A stretch of 26,818 nt of DNA from Roseivirga sp. UBA6061 (GCA_002427745.1 DIYF01000029.1:1-26818), one strand, 5' to 3'; counted from the first letter of the stretch, positions 17,020 to 25,452 are shown. The notes: generated by a model not told the origin, from the sequence alone. Numbers and translations are program-made.

Positions 17020-20000
17020 CTCTCACTATTTCTCCTAAATACTTTCAATTCATCATTGTTGCGGACAAAGATCAACAAGGGCTCCCCTCCTGCATTAATT
17101 GACTCTACCTGCCGGACTTCTCCTTTGACAAAGATTCCCGATTCAATGGCCTTCAGGGGTTCGAAACTCCCATCACCTAAACCTCTCAAAGTTAAGCCAT
17201 AAGAGGCATTATTAATACCCAATTCCGGTTTCATTCGGGTCTGGTTACCTCCCAAAACCAGATCAATCCGGCCATCCTGATCTACATCTGTAGTGTGAAT
17301 GGCATAGGTTTGCGAAATCTGAGCCTGCTCTTGTAAGGGTACTATTTCAAAACTATTATCTCCCTTATTCATAAACACACATGTTGCCAGCTCTCTCACC
17401 TCCAGTGTGAGCATATTCTCAAGCGCTTCGGCACTGAAAATCTGCCCGAGGGTTTTGTCCTTGTAGCTATCGTATTGGATGTACTTCTTCCTCAATCCCG
17501 GAAGCTGTTTTACCAGGTCTTTTAGCATAATGATAGGTACAGCCCTGTCTCCATCGTACATACAGGTAATCTGCTCCACACTACCATTGTTGTCGAAGTC
17601 ATTGATATGCAAGGTCAGAGGTTTATCAAATGAAGCCTTCAGGCGTGTATTCAAGCCCATATTACCCACCACAAAATCTGTCCAGCCATCACCGTTGAAA
17701 TCTGCTGCTTCAATAGTTTTCCAAAGACCTTCGCTACCTCCCAGGCCGGAGCCCTGAAAGTGATCTTTAAAGACTCCGTTTTCATTAAGGAAGACCCGTA
17801 TCGGCATCCATTCCCCTACGAAAACCAGATCCTGATCATCATCCGCATCCAGGTCTGTCACCAAAACATCTGTCAGCATGCCAAGGCCCTTGAATTCCGG
17901 AGCTTTAGTTTTCGTCACATTCTTAAACCTGGAATCTCCCTGGTTTTCAAAAAGAATCGCATCTCCCGGTACTCCATAGTTAAAAGGAGTCAGCCTTGTT
18001 CCGGTGAGCACGTCCTGATCACCATCACCATCATAGTCAAGGGTCTTGATAAAGCCCGAACTCGTGCTTCCGACTGGAAATTGTGAAAAAGGAAGTCGGG
18101 AAAAGTCTCCATTTCCCTCATTCAGATAGATTCTATCTCTCAAATTGGGGTCGCCCAGCCCAAACTCATTCCCGCCACTGGCTACCATGAGGTCCTGGTC
18201 ACCATCGCCATCAAGGTCAGCAAAACTTGCGTCTACATCCTCAGAAACCTTATCATCTTCGAAGACCGGCACGAATGATACGCTGAAACTTCCGTCTTTC
18301 GATTGTATAAACAGCTTCCCGGCAGTCCCCTTGGCTCCTCCCAGATAAATATCCTCCAGTCCGTCCCCGTTCACATCACCTTTGGCCAGGGCTGGACCTT
18401 CATTAGAGCTCATTTGGAAAATCAACCGATCGCGGTCAAAATCAGAAAACTCATTTTCTATATGCTGGTAATCGATCGGGGAAGAAACGGCCTCAAACGC
18501 AGGACCATCGAACGTCTGGTCAGAAACCCACTTTTGCCCTCCTAGTTCTTGTTTTACTTCCAATAGCTGATCAGCCGGAACATCGGTCAGGCGGGTATGT
18601 GTACCATCAGGCCAGAGAATCAGCACCACATCTGCTTTTTCTCTCTCACCTAGTCCAAAATGCATGCGATAATCCATGGAAGACATGTATCCCTTCACTG
18701 GATTATGCTCTTCCATCAGTTCCTTTTCGCCCAGAAAAACCTTGACCCTGGTTCCAAAGGCAAAGGGGTTATCCTCCTTACCTTTGAGGTCTAACATCAG
18801 GTAATGGTTATTATTTTGCTCACTGGTTTGGTTTCTGTAAACAAAAGCTTCATCGTTGATATTGTTAACCACTAAATCCAGGTCGCCATCATTGTCCAGA
18901 TCAGAATAGACCGCCCCGTTTGAGAAAGAAGGATCAGCCAGGCCAGCTTCCTGAGCAATGTTCTCAAAAGCAAAGTTTCCCTCGTTTCTGAAAAGATAGT
19001 TGGGCAGTGGCACAGATGGGATTACATCGATAAGATTGGTGATCACCGTACTGTCTTTTCTGTGCTCATCAAAGGCAAGGCTATTATTGGCGTAAAAATT
19101 AATGTAGTCCTGATCAGTAAGATCCTTGAAAATACCGTTGGCTACAAACAGGTCTTTGTTTCCGTCATTGTCCATGTCGAAAATCAGCGCTCCCCAGCTC
19201 CAGTCCGTGGCATGCAAACCTTTCAGTCTGCTTACTTCACTGAAAAAGGTATTGGACTCATCTCCCGGAATATGGCCCTGATTCAATTGCAGGGAATTAC
19301 GCGTGAACTGGTGGTGGTAACCATTTTTCACATTCGCCTGATATTTATCCCAGTCTTCAAAGAGCGTTTTGGTTTTTACACGCTCCATCGATTCAGGAAG
19401 CATTTCGGTCACATAAATCTCAGGGTAACCATCACCATTGAGATCAGCAATATCGGCACCCATGGAACCCATACTCGTCTCGGTAATGTAATCTTCCAGG
19501 GCTTCCCGAAAGGTGCCGTCCTGAGCATTGATATAGAGGTAATCCCGTTCAAAAAAGTCGTTGGAGACAAATATATCAGGCCAGCCGTCCACATTGACAT
19601 CCGCCACGGTAACTCCCAGGCCGTAACCGATGGCGCTACTGTAGATACCTGCTTCTGAGGTGACATCAGTGAAATGTCCTCCATCATTGCGGTAAAGTTT
19701 ATTTCCCCCTTCAGGGTCCGGAGTATCCCGCTGACCTTTCCGGAGATCATAAATACCTACAGAGCGGGTACTGTTATTGAGTAAGTAGAAGTCAAGGTCA
19801 CCATCCTTATCATAATCCAGAAAGGCTGCATGGTTAGACAGTCCCAGGTCGGCCACTCCGTAGGCCTCAGCCTGCTCTGTAAATGTCAGGTCACCGTTGT
19901 TAATAAAGAGTTCGTTATTCCTATTATCTCCATCCAGAGGACCGGACTTGCATACGTAGATATCCAGCCAGCCATCTCCGTTGACATCTGCCATACTCAC

Positions 20001-20345
20001 ACCTGTAGACCAGACATTAGCTGAGGCAACTCCGGCTTTTGCCGTAATGTCTTCAAAAACAAAATCTCCCTTGTTCAGATAGAGCTTATTGTCAACCAGG
20101 TTGCCTGCAAAATAGAGATCCTGCAGACCGTCATTATTGACATCTCCTACGGCTATACCCGCTCCATTGTAAAAATTCCGGTAGGTGTAAGTGTTTAGTT
20201 GTTCGTTATACTCAAGTTGGTTTCTAAACCTGATACCTGTTTCTTCCGAATCCAACCTTAGAAAAACAGTACTGGAATCAGGGCTATTCTGACAACCGAC
20301 AAAGAGTAAAGAGAGAAGAATCCAACACCAACGGCTCTTGATCAT
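17016..20345 (-). CDS. Giant FG-GAP/VCBS-repeat lipoprotein with ASPIC/UnbV domain, paralogue 1
   Basis: The protein has 1109 residues with lipobox LFVGC (Cys18). Propeller one spans about 55-505 with loops DVNNDGLQD, DVNGDGWLD, DYDKDGDLD, DVNVDGWPD, DLNGDGYPE, DMDNDGNKD and DLDNDGDLD. ASPIC/UnbV lies at about 525-597 (KGYMSSMDYRMHFGLG, then LWPDGT). Propeller two runs from about 640 to the end (DVNGDGLED, DLDGDGDQD, DYDGDGDQD, DFNGDGWTD, DVDQDGRID). Asp-rich loops of this DxDxDGxxD type bind calcium in integrins and related propellers. It is the first gene after the terminator that follows susD, starting 29 bp beyond its T tract, so it is probably expressed by read-through at a lower level than susCD. 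The paralogues differ through their whole length, which points to old duplications rather than a recent copy. Confidence 0.86.
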   Translation of the reverse strand: MIKSRWCWILLSLLFVGCQNSPDSSTVFLRLDSEETGIRFRNQLEYNEQLNTYTYRNFYNGAGIAVGDVNNDGLQDLYFAGNLVDNKLYLNKGDFVFEDITAKAGVASANVWSTGVSMADVNGDGWLDIYVCKSGPLDGDNRNNELFINNGDLTFTEQAEAYGVADLGLSNHAAFLDYDKDGDLDFYLLNNSTRSVGIYDLRKGQRDTPDPEGGNKLYRNDGGHFTDVTSEAGIYSSAIGYGLGVTVADVNVDGWPDIFVSNDFFERDYLYINAQDGTFREALEDYITETSMGSMGADIADLNGDGYPEIYVTEMLPESMERVKTKTLFEDWDKYQANVKNGYHHQFTRNSLQLNQGHIPGDESNTFFSEVSRLKGLHATDWSWGALIFDMDNDGNKDLFVANGIFKDLTDQDYINFYANNSLAFDEHRKDSTVITNLIDVIPSVPLPNYLFRNEGNFAFENIAQEAGLADPSFSNGAVYSDLDNDGDLDLVVNNINDEAFVYRNQTSEQNNNHYLMLDLKGKEDNPFAFGTRVKVFLGEKELMEEHNPVKGYMSSMDYRMHFGLGEREKADVVLILWPDGTHTRLTDVPADQLLEVKQELGGQKWVSDQTFDGPAFEAVSSPIDYQHIENEFSDFDRDRLIFQMSSNEGPALAKGDVNGDGLEDIYLGGAKGTAGKLFIQSKDGSFSVSFVPVFEDDKVSEDVDASFADLDGDGDQDLMVASGGNEFGLGDPNLRDRIYLNEGNGDFSRLPFSQFPVGSTSSGFIKTLDYDGDGDQDVLTGTRLTPFNYGVPGDAILFENQGDSRFKNVTKTKAPEFKGLGMLTDVLVTDLDADDDQDLVFVGEWMPIRVFLNENGVFKDHFQGSGLGGSEGLWKTIEAADFNGDGWTDFVVGNMGLNTRLKASFDKPLTLHINDFDNNGSVEQITCMYDGDRAVPIIMLKDLVKQLPGLRKKYIQYDSYKDKTLGQIFSAEALENMLTLEVRELATCVFMNKGDNSFEIVPLQEQAQISQTYAIHTTDVDQDGRIDLVLGGNQTRMKPELGINNASYGLTLRGLGDGSFEPLKAIESGIFVKGEVRQVESINAGGEPLLIFVRNNDELKVFRRNSER

Positions 20346-20373
20346 AATCTTCTGGATGAGGCACTTAAGGCAT

Positions 20374-20400
20374 AAAAAAAGGGAGCAAATATGCTCCCTT
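20374..20400 (-). terminator. Intrinsic terminator (attenuator) after susD, inside the cluster
   Basis: On the minus strand, 9-bp arms AAGGGAGCA and TGCTCCCTT surround a 4-nt loop and are followed directly by seven T residues, a textbook intrinsic terminator. It sits 22 bp after the susD stop and ends 28 bp before the start of FG-GAP paralogue 1. That leaves little room for a separate promoter, so the downstream genes probably depend on partial read-through. Confidence 0.85.
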
Positions 20401-20422
20401 CAAATATAATGATAAGTTTTTA

Positions 20423-21913
20423 CTAGTATCCCGGGTTTTGAACCAGGTCAGCATTTACATCAATCTGTCCTTGAGGGATAGGGAAGATGTTAACCGTAGC
20501 AGGAGAAGCAGGCTTTTCCCACCACGCGTCATTGTATTTTCCAAATCTGATAAGGTCAGAACGTCTCCAGCCTTCAGCAAATACTTCTCTACCTCTTTCA
20601 GCTAACAATATGTCAGCGTCAAGCATAGTAAGCGGATCTGCTCCAGCTCTCTGACGAATTTGATTCACAAAATCCAAAGCACCGGCACTGTTACCCTGTC
20701 TCCACATTACTTCTGCTTTCATCAGAATAATGTCTCCGTAACGGAACAGCGGGTAATCGTTGCTCAAGCTTTGTCCTGCACCTGAAGCGATCTCGTATTT
20801 ACCAACACGTACACCGGCCTGACGCAGTGAGTTAGGTCTTAACTCATTGATTTCAGGAGTGAAGGTTAAAGGAGCACCATCAGGGTCATTAGACTCAAAA
20901 CTCAAATCTTCAAGACGAGTACCATCAGAAGAGAACTGAGGTCCTTCAAGGAAGCCAAGCTTTCTTGAGTCATTGTTCTCATATGAGTTATAGAAATCTT
21001 CAAGAGAAGCGTAACCATTCCATGGTTGCTCCTGCAGGTTAAATGTCTGCTGAGTCAGGTAGTGACCAGTCATCTGCGCAAGGTTGAAACCACCCGCGTT
21101 GTTCTCATCGTAAGGCAACGTCAGGATGTTCTCAGAAGAACCACCGTTGTTGGTAGAGAAGTTAGCGAAGAAGTTACCTTCCAGACTGTAGTTACCGCTA
21201 TTAATGATCGCATCAATGTTAGTCTCAGCAGATGCCCACTGAGCAGTACCTGTATACACTTCAGCATTCAGGTAAAGTTTAGCGAGAATTGCGTGAGCAG
21301 ACCATCTGTTGATAGTCGTTTTACTGGTACCATCCGAAAGGTTAGACAGGTTATCCTCAACACTTGAACGAATAAACTCATATACCTGAGCTCTCTGTAC
21401 TGTAGGAGGTGTTGGGTCATCATCTGTTTCCAGAATTACCGGAACATTACCGTAAGCATCGATTAACCAAAGGTAAACCAGTGCTCTGAGCACTCTCAGC
21501 TCTGCTCCCAGTGCCACTACATCAGGGAATCTTTTCAGCAGGAGGTTAATCTCACCAATTGCTGTAAAGCAGTAGTTCCATGCGTTACCGATAGACTGCT
21601 CAGTAGGACCATAGTTATGCTGATGCATTCTGATCCACTGTCCACCATCTTCCCAGTCAGCACCTTTATGTGCAATAACCATTTCATCAGATGCTACTTC
21701 GTGCATCGACCAAAGAGAGTTATGTGCTCCCCAGGTACCAATAATCGTTGAATAGGCAGACGCTTTCAGTACGTCTGTAAGCACCGGATTATCGGAGTTT
21801 GCTACTTCCTCTGGCGTATAGCCGTTGAATAGCTCTTGATCTGGCTCTTCGCAGGCACTCAACGTAATGAAGAGTGCAGCGATAAAACAAATGCTTTTAT
21901 TAAATTTTGACAT
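20423..21913 (-). CDS. susD: SusD/RagB-like outer-membrane lipoprotein
   Basis: The protein has 496 residues with a lipobox (LSAC, Cys21) followed by an acidic stretch (EEPDQE) that fits a Bacteroidota surface-export signal. Family features are N-terminal TPR-like helices (NAWNYCFTAIGEINLLLKRF), the RVLRALVYLWLIDAYGNVPV segment, and the typical C-terminus (FRYGDIILMKAEV, then RGREVFAEGWRRSDLIRFGKY, ending VQNPGY). SusD-type proteins form the hinged lid over a SusC barrel and help capture ligand at the surface. The gene begins 14 bp after susC and is followed by a strong terminator. The ligand class cannot be read from the sequence. The symbol is by family, not by orthology to Bacteroides thetaiotaomicron SusD. 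Confidence 0.93.
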   Translation of the reverse strand: MSKFNKSICFIAALFITLSACEEPDQELFNGYTPEEVANSDNPVLTDVLKASAYSTIIGTWGAHNSLWSMHEVASDEMVIAHKGADWEDGGQWIRMHQHNYGPTEQSIGNAWNYCFTAIGEINLLLKRFPDVVALGAELRVLRALVYLWLIDAYGNVPVILETDDDPTPPTVQRAQVYEFIRSSVEDNLSNLSDGTSKTTINRWSAHAILAKLYLNAEVYTGTAQWASAETNIDAIINSGNYSLEGNFFANFSTNNGGSSENILTLPYDENNAGGFNLAQMTGHYLTQQTFNLQEQPWNGYASLEDFYNSYENNDSRKLGFLEGPQFSSDGTRLEDLSFESNDPDGAPLTFTPEINELRPNSLRQAGVRVGKYEIASGAGQSLSNDYPLFRYGDIILMKAEVMWRQGNSAGALDFVNQIRQRAGADPLTMLDADILLAERGREVFAEGWRRSDLIRFGKYNDAWWEKPASPATVNIFPIPQGQIDVNADLVQNPGY

Positions 21914-21927
21914 ATCTCTACTATAGT

Positions 21928-24897
21928 TTATTTAAAGTTGATAGTGGTACCAACAGTTACAGTTCTGGTAGTGAAGTAAGTGTTTCTTCTTTCAATACCA
22001 GGAGACAAGCTTGAAGTAAATCCGTTACCATTCGCCTGGTCAGTATAACGTACTTCAGGATCAATACCAGTATAATCAGTAATAGTAAACAGATTCTGAG
22101 CTGCCACATATACTCTGATATTTGAAATCCACTCGCTGCTGGTTGGCACATTGTATCCTAACTGAGCGTTGTCCAGTCTGATAAATGATGCATCCTCAAT
22201 ATACAAATCAGAGAAGGTAGGAGTAGAAAGAACTACAGGAGTTTTGTCAGTTGTCACACTGTTCCAGGTATTTGATCCTGAATCCTGGTTCTCGTAGAAT
22301 CCTCTGTAAGAGTTGTACAGTTCGTGACCGAAGCTACCTCTCAGGAAGAAAGTCAGATCCCAATCTCCTAAAGAGAATGCGTTGCTGAAACCGAAGTCTC
22401 CATCAGGAAGTGCATTACCTAATACTTCGAAATCATCCGGGCTGTTGATATCAGCAGACAGTACGTACTCGTTGTTTTCATCAAGACCTAAGAATCTTGG
22501 TCCGTAGAAGTTACCCAAAGTCTGACCCACTCTGTTTTCAATGATTGGATTGTTGTTCTGACCTGGAGAACCTGGAGTAGCAAATCTCAGGAATTCGAAA
22601 CCAACCTCAGGACTGAATGATAAACTCTCGATAGTAGTTTTGTCATAAATGGTGAAGTTGATACTTGGCGTCCAGCTTACCTGACCCAGCTTAACATCGT
22701 TGACAGAAGCAGCGAATTCGAAACCGCCAGCTTGCAGGTCAGCAAGGTTCAACCAGGTAGAAGAAGCCGTGTTAATCAGACTTGGATCAACCGCACTAGG
22801 AGCACCAACTGTTACCGGTACGTTGAAGAGCAGATCTTCCACGTTTCTGGTGTAGTAGTCCATAGTACCAGTGATTTTGCTATCGAAGATGGCAAAGTCA
22901 ATCCCTACGTCAAACTCTTTTTTGGTCTCCCACTTCAGGCTTGGGTTCTGGTTCTGGAACTGACGAAGACCAACGTAGTTGTCATCAGTTGTCAATGGAT
23001 CAGAATCCAAATCAACGATACCGCCATTACCCAAAACAGGCAGTGCCAGTGTAGCACTTGGAGGCAGGTTACCAGTAATACCGTAAGATACTCTCAGCTT
23101 AAGAGAGTTTACAGGACCAAGGTCAGCAATATCAGCAAGCTCAGCACCTGCACTCAAAGCAGGGAAGTAACCGGTTTTTTCATTTTCACCGAAACCAGAG
23201 AAAGACTCAGCTCTCAATGAAGCAGACAGGAAGTAAGTACCCTGGTAAGAGAAGTTGAATCTTGCGAAAGCAGAGTTCAGTTGATCAACTGCTTTGTATG
23301 ATCCGATAGAAGTGTTAGAGCCTACTCTGATGGCACCACCACCCAGGTTATTCCAGGTGTTTGAATCAAACAGGAACTGTCTTACCTGCGCATTGAACCC
23401 TTCAAATGTTCTTTTCTGTCTTTCCATACCAACCAGCGCAGTCATGTTCAGGTCAGTAGCGATTTCCGTAGTGTAGTTCAGTGTTCCGGTAACGATCTCT
23501 GTGAAGCGATCATCTGTGTTTCTTGCTGCAACACCTCTTGCACCAAAACCAGTCTGAGGATCAAGTCTTGACCAGAAAGCACCTCTCAGCTGGTTGAATC
23601 TGTCCTGAGAATACTGAACGGCAACAGTCAGGTCATCCAGAATATCAAATTCAGCTCTGTAGCTTGACAGCAACTGCTTGGTGATACCACCAAATTTCTG
23701 CTGCTGAGAAAGAGCTACCGGGTTGAAGAAGTCAAACAGGTCTCTTTGAAAGAACCCGCCATCATTTACCGTATTCTCATTGTCAAATACAGGAGCGGTA
23801 GGGTTATAAATTGCGGCATAACGGAAAGCACCGTTGTTAATACCAGAATTCTCACCGTTAGTCATTGACAGATTAACGTTCAGTCTCAGTCTGTCATTGA
23901 TAGCTGTATGCGCCAGATTCAAGCGGGTATTCAAACGCTCGTTGCTTACACCTTTAGCGATACCTTCGTTTTGCCTCCAGTTAACAGAAGCTCTGTAAGA
24001 AGTACCTCCGAAAGCGCCAGTCACAGAAACGTTAGTCGCATAAGAAACACCGGTCTGAGTCAGTTCATCAATCCAGTCGGTTTCAGAACCGAAGTCTGTA
24101 CCACCTCTGGCAACGAATTCGCTGGCAGACAGTACATCAATGTTGTTAGCTATGTTATCGAAACTAACAAAGCTGTTCAGGCTTACGTTAGTTCTGCCTT
24201 CTGCGCTGTTAGCTTGCTGAGTAGTTACCAGGATTACCCCTGAAGAACCTCTTGCACCATAAATCGCAGCACCAGAACCATCTTTCAATACATCGATAGA
24301 AACAATGTCATTAGGGTCAACATTGCTCAGGTCAGCTCCAGGGACACCATCTAATACGATAAGCGGAGAACTGTTAGCACCAAAAGTAGAAAGACCTCTC
24401 AGACGGATATTGAATCCACCATTCGGGTCACCACCCGGACGGGTAATTGAGAGACCAGCTACCTTACCCTGCAATAACTGGGTAGGGTTACTGATATTAC
24501 CTTTGTTGAATTCCTCTGGCTTGATACTAGCCACAGAACTTGTAATCTCTTTCTTTTCCTGAGAGCCATAACCCACAACAACTACTTCGTCAAGCAAAGC
24601 AACGTCTGGCTGCAACACTATATTAATAGTAGTCTGGCTGCCAACAAGAACTTCCTGAGATACGTAACCAATAAAAGAGAAAACAAGTGTCTCATCCGCT
24701 GATACATCGATGGAATAATTACCATCAAGGTCAGTCGGTGTTCCTCTCGTAGTTCCCTTTACAGTAACGTTCGCGCGGGGAATGCCTAGGCCGTCATCCC
24801 CTCCGGTCACCGTTCCAGTAACGGTCTTAGTTTGTGCCAGCAGGGCTCCCTGGAAACCAACTGACATAACTAGAAGGATTAGTAAAAACTTTTTCAT
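21928..24897 (-). CDS. susC: SusC/RagA-like TonB-dependent outer-membrane transporter, full length
   Basis: The protein has 989 residues. The signal peptide (1-22) ends LLAQ. A CarboxypepD_reg-like domain covers about 24-100 (VTGTVTGGDDGLGIPRANV, then DLDGNYSIDV). The TonB-box-like segment DEVVVVGYGSQEK comes next. The plug domain carries GKVAGLSITRPGGDPNGG, SPLIVLDGVPG and VDPNDIVSIDVLKDGSGAAI. The barrel ends TRTVTVGTTINFK. It pairs with the SusD gene 14 bp downstream to form a TonB-energised importer for oligosaccharides or other large ligands. It is the first gene of the cluster and has two LacI-type palindromes upstream. Codon choice (for example AGA for Arg and GGT for Gly) looks more restricted than in the second SusC-like gene, fitting high expression. 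The symbol is given by family only. Confidence 0.94.
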   Translation of the reverse strand: MKKFLLILLVMSVGFQGALLAQTKTVTGTVTGGDDGLGIPRANVTVKGTTRGTPTDLDGNYSIDVSADETLVFSFIGYVSQEVLVGSQTTINIVLQPDVALLDEVVVVGYGSQEKKEITSSVASIKPEEFNKGNISNPTQLLQGKVAGLSITRPGGDPNGGFNIRLRGLSTFGANSSPLIVLDGVPGADLSNVDPNDIVSIDVLKDGSGAAIYGARGSSGVILVTTQQANSAEGRTNVSLNSFVSFDNIANNIDVLSASEFVARGGTDFGSETDWIDELTQTGVSYATNVSVTGAFGGTSYRASVNWRQNEGIAKGVSNERLNTRLNLAHTAINDRLRLNVNLSMTNGENSGINNGAFRYAAIYNPTAPVFDNENTVNDGGFFQRDLFDFFNPVALSQQQKFGGITKQLLSSYRAEFDILDDLTVAVQYSQDRFNQLRGAFWSRLDPQTGFGARGVAARNTDDRFTEIVTGTLNYTTEIATDLNMTALVGMERQKRTFEGFNAQVRQFLFDSNTWNNLGGGAIRVGSNTSIGSYKAVDQLNSAFARFNFSYQGTYFLSASLRAESFSGFGENEKTGYFPALSAGAELADIADLGPVNSLKLRVSYGITGNLPPSATLALPVLGNGGIVDLDSDPLTTDDNYVGLRQFQNQNPSLKWETKKEFDVGIDFAIFDSKITGTMDYYTRNVEDLLFNVPVTVGAPSAVDPSLINTASSTWLNLADLQAGGFEFAASVNDVKLGQVSWTPSINFTIYDKTTIESLSFSPEVGFEFLRFATPGSPGQNNNPIIENRVGQTLGNFYGPRFLGLDENNEYVLSADINSPDDFEVLGNALPDGDFGFSNAFSLGDWDLTFFLRGSFGHELYNSYRGFYENQDSGSNTWNSVTTDKTPVVLSTPTFSDLYIEDASFIRLDNAQLGYNVPTSSEWISNIRVYVAAQNLFTITDYTGIDPEVRYTDQANGNGFTSSLSPGIERRNTYFTTRTVTVGTTINFK

Positions 24898-24923
24898 ACA
24901 ATCATTATTTTTTTTAATCGAGA

Positions 24924-24943
24924 TTGGCCCGTAAGCAGGCCAA
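24924..24943 (-). other. Hairpin in the susC leader
   Basis: Perfect 6-bp arms TTGGCC and GGCCAA flank an 8-nt loop, ending 26 bp before the susC ATG and followed on the minus strand by an A-rich stretch. It would lie in the 5' untranslated region and could affect message stability or translation. It is GC-rich in an A/T-rich region, which makes chance less likely. Confidence 0.35.
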
Positions 24944-24947
24944 AAAG

Positions 24948-24961
24948 TGCAATCGAATGCT
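24948..24961. promoter_or_regulatory. Degenerate LacI-type operator-like palindrome near the susC promoter
   Basis: TGCAATCGAATGCT matches the pattern TGCAAnCGnTTGCA at all but two specified positions. Its CG centre lies 65 bp from that of the better site at 25013-25026. It overlaps or closely follows the possible transcription start of susC, where a bound repressor would block initiation. Confidence 0.35.
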
Positions 24962-24968
24962 CAAAGTA
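24961..24968 (-). promoter_or_regulatory. Possible -7 promoter element of susC
   Basis: On the minus strand this reads TACTTTGA, close to the Bacteroidota TAnnTTTG but with one base less between TA and TTTG. No convincing -33 TTG was found. It lies 64 bp upstream of the ATG, between the two operator-like palindromes. Confidence 0.25.
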
Positions 24969-25012
24969 CAATTCTCGACCTTGATTTCATAGGGAAATTA
25001 ATCTAAAATTGA

Positions 25013-25026
25013 TGCAAACGATTGCA
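25013..25026. promoter_or_regulatory. LacI-type operator-like palindrome upstream of susC
   Basis: TGCAAACGATTGCA is a near-perfect palindrome with arms TGCAA and TTGCA around a central CG, differing from symmetry only at one base pair on each side of the centre. LacI/PurR/CcpA-family operators have this central-CG form. It is 116 bp upstream of the susC ATG. No regulator gene lies in the window, so the protein that binds is unknown. Confidence 0.55.
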
Positions 25027-25427
25027 GAATAGTCCACTTTTTTTGTATGGGGTCATTCACCTGATATTCGTGTTTTCAGGCCTAAATAAGAGGGTGTATT
25101 ACAGGGGGATATATCTTTGAAATGTTTGCCATCAAGGCTTCGAAGAAGACCTGTTTCGGCAACCGAATGCAGAAGCTAATTGTTTTAAGGCTCCTTTTTA
25201 TAATATAAAGCATGCCTATTTTGCAATTTTACCTTTTTCAGGGCTTCAATCGTATGCATAAAAGGTCAGGCAGACTTGAAATATACAGGCCTGGTAGCTC
25301 CCTGAGATACGGCCCTCATTTTTTACTGAAACTCACCATGAGACTCCCTATATCACAGATTATTCGCAAGGACGACCATGCCTGTACCGAGATGAACAAA
25401 TTATTAACAAAATTCAGCGCGTTTCGA

Positions 25428-25435
25428 TAGTTTTG
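25428..25435 (+). promoter_or_regulatory. -7 promoter element of dgt with overlapping palindrome
   Basis: TAGTTTTG is an exact match to the Bacteroidota -7 element TAnnTTTG, 17 bp before the dgt ATG, giving a very short leader. The -33 TTG is weak (TTA-like). A palindrome, TTTGCT and AGCAAA separated by CA (25432-25445), overlaps the element and the likely start point and could be an operator. Confidence 0.42.
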
Positions 25436-25452
25436 CTCAAGCAAACGAATAC

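Larger units (their letters stand above)
24898..25452. other. Intergenic region between divergent susC and dgt
   Basis: This 555-bp stretch holds the susC leader hairpin, the two operator-like palindromes, and the dgt promoter at its right end. The middle (about 25090-25410) contains nothing I can name. A 72-codon plus-strand frame at 25212-25430 has no signal peptide or recognisable motif and is left out. A 12-bp string at 25072-25083 recurs upstream of the second susC-like gene. Confidence 0.5.

Noticed and set aside
19062..19658. Plus-strand 198-codon frame opposite FG-GAP paralogue 1, with similar shadows at 15078-15536 and 15744-16196
   Set aside because: The repeating Asp/Asn/Gly codons of calcium loops read on the other strand give Ile/Val-rich open frames; they recur at the same places in all three paralogues and have no independent support.
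9787..20345. Regularly recurring short DNA strings resembling a dispersed repeat or CRISPR-like array
   Set aside because: They encode the DxDxDGxxD loops of FG-GAP repeats, vary in sequence and spacing, and lie within coding frames.
25155..25167. Five-bp hairpin TTCGG-CAA-CCGAA in the susC-dgt intergenic region
   Set aside because: The stem is too short to support an RNA element and there is no T tract or conserved context.
25212..25430. 72-codon plus-strand reading frame in the long intergenic region
   Set aside because: It has no signal peptide, domain or coding-like composition, overlaps the dgt promoter and looks like a chance frame.
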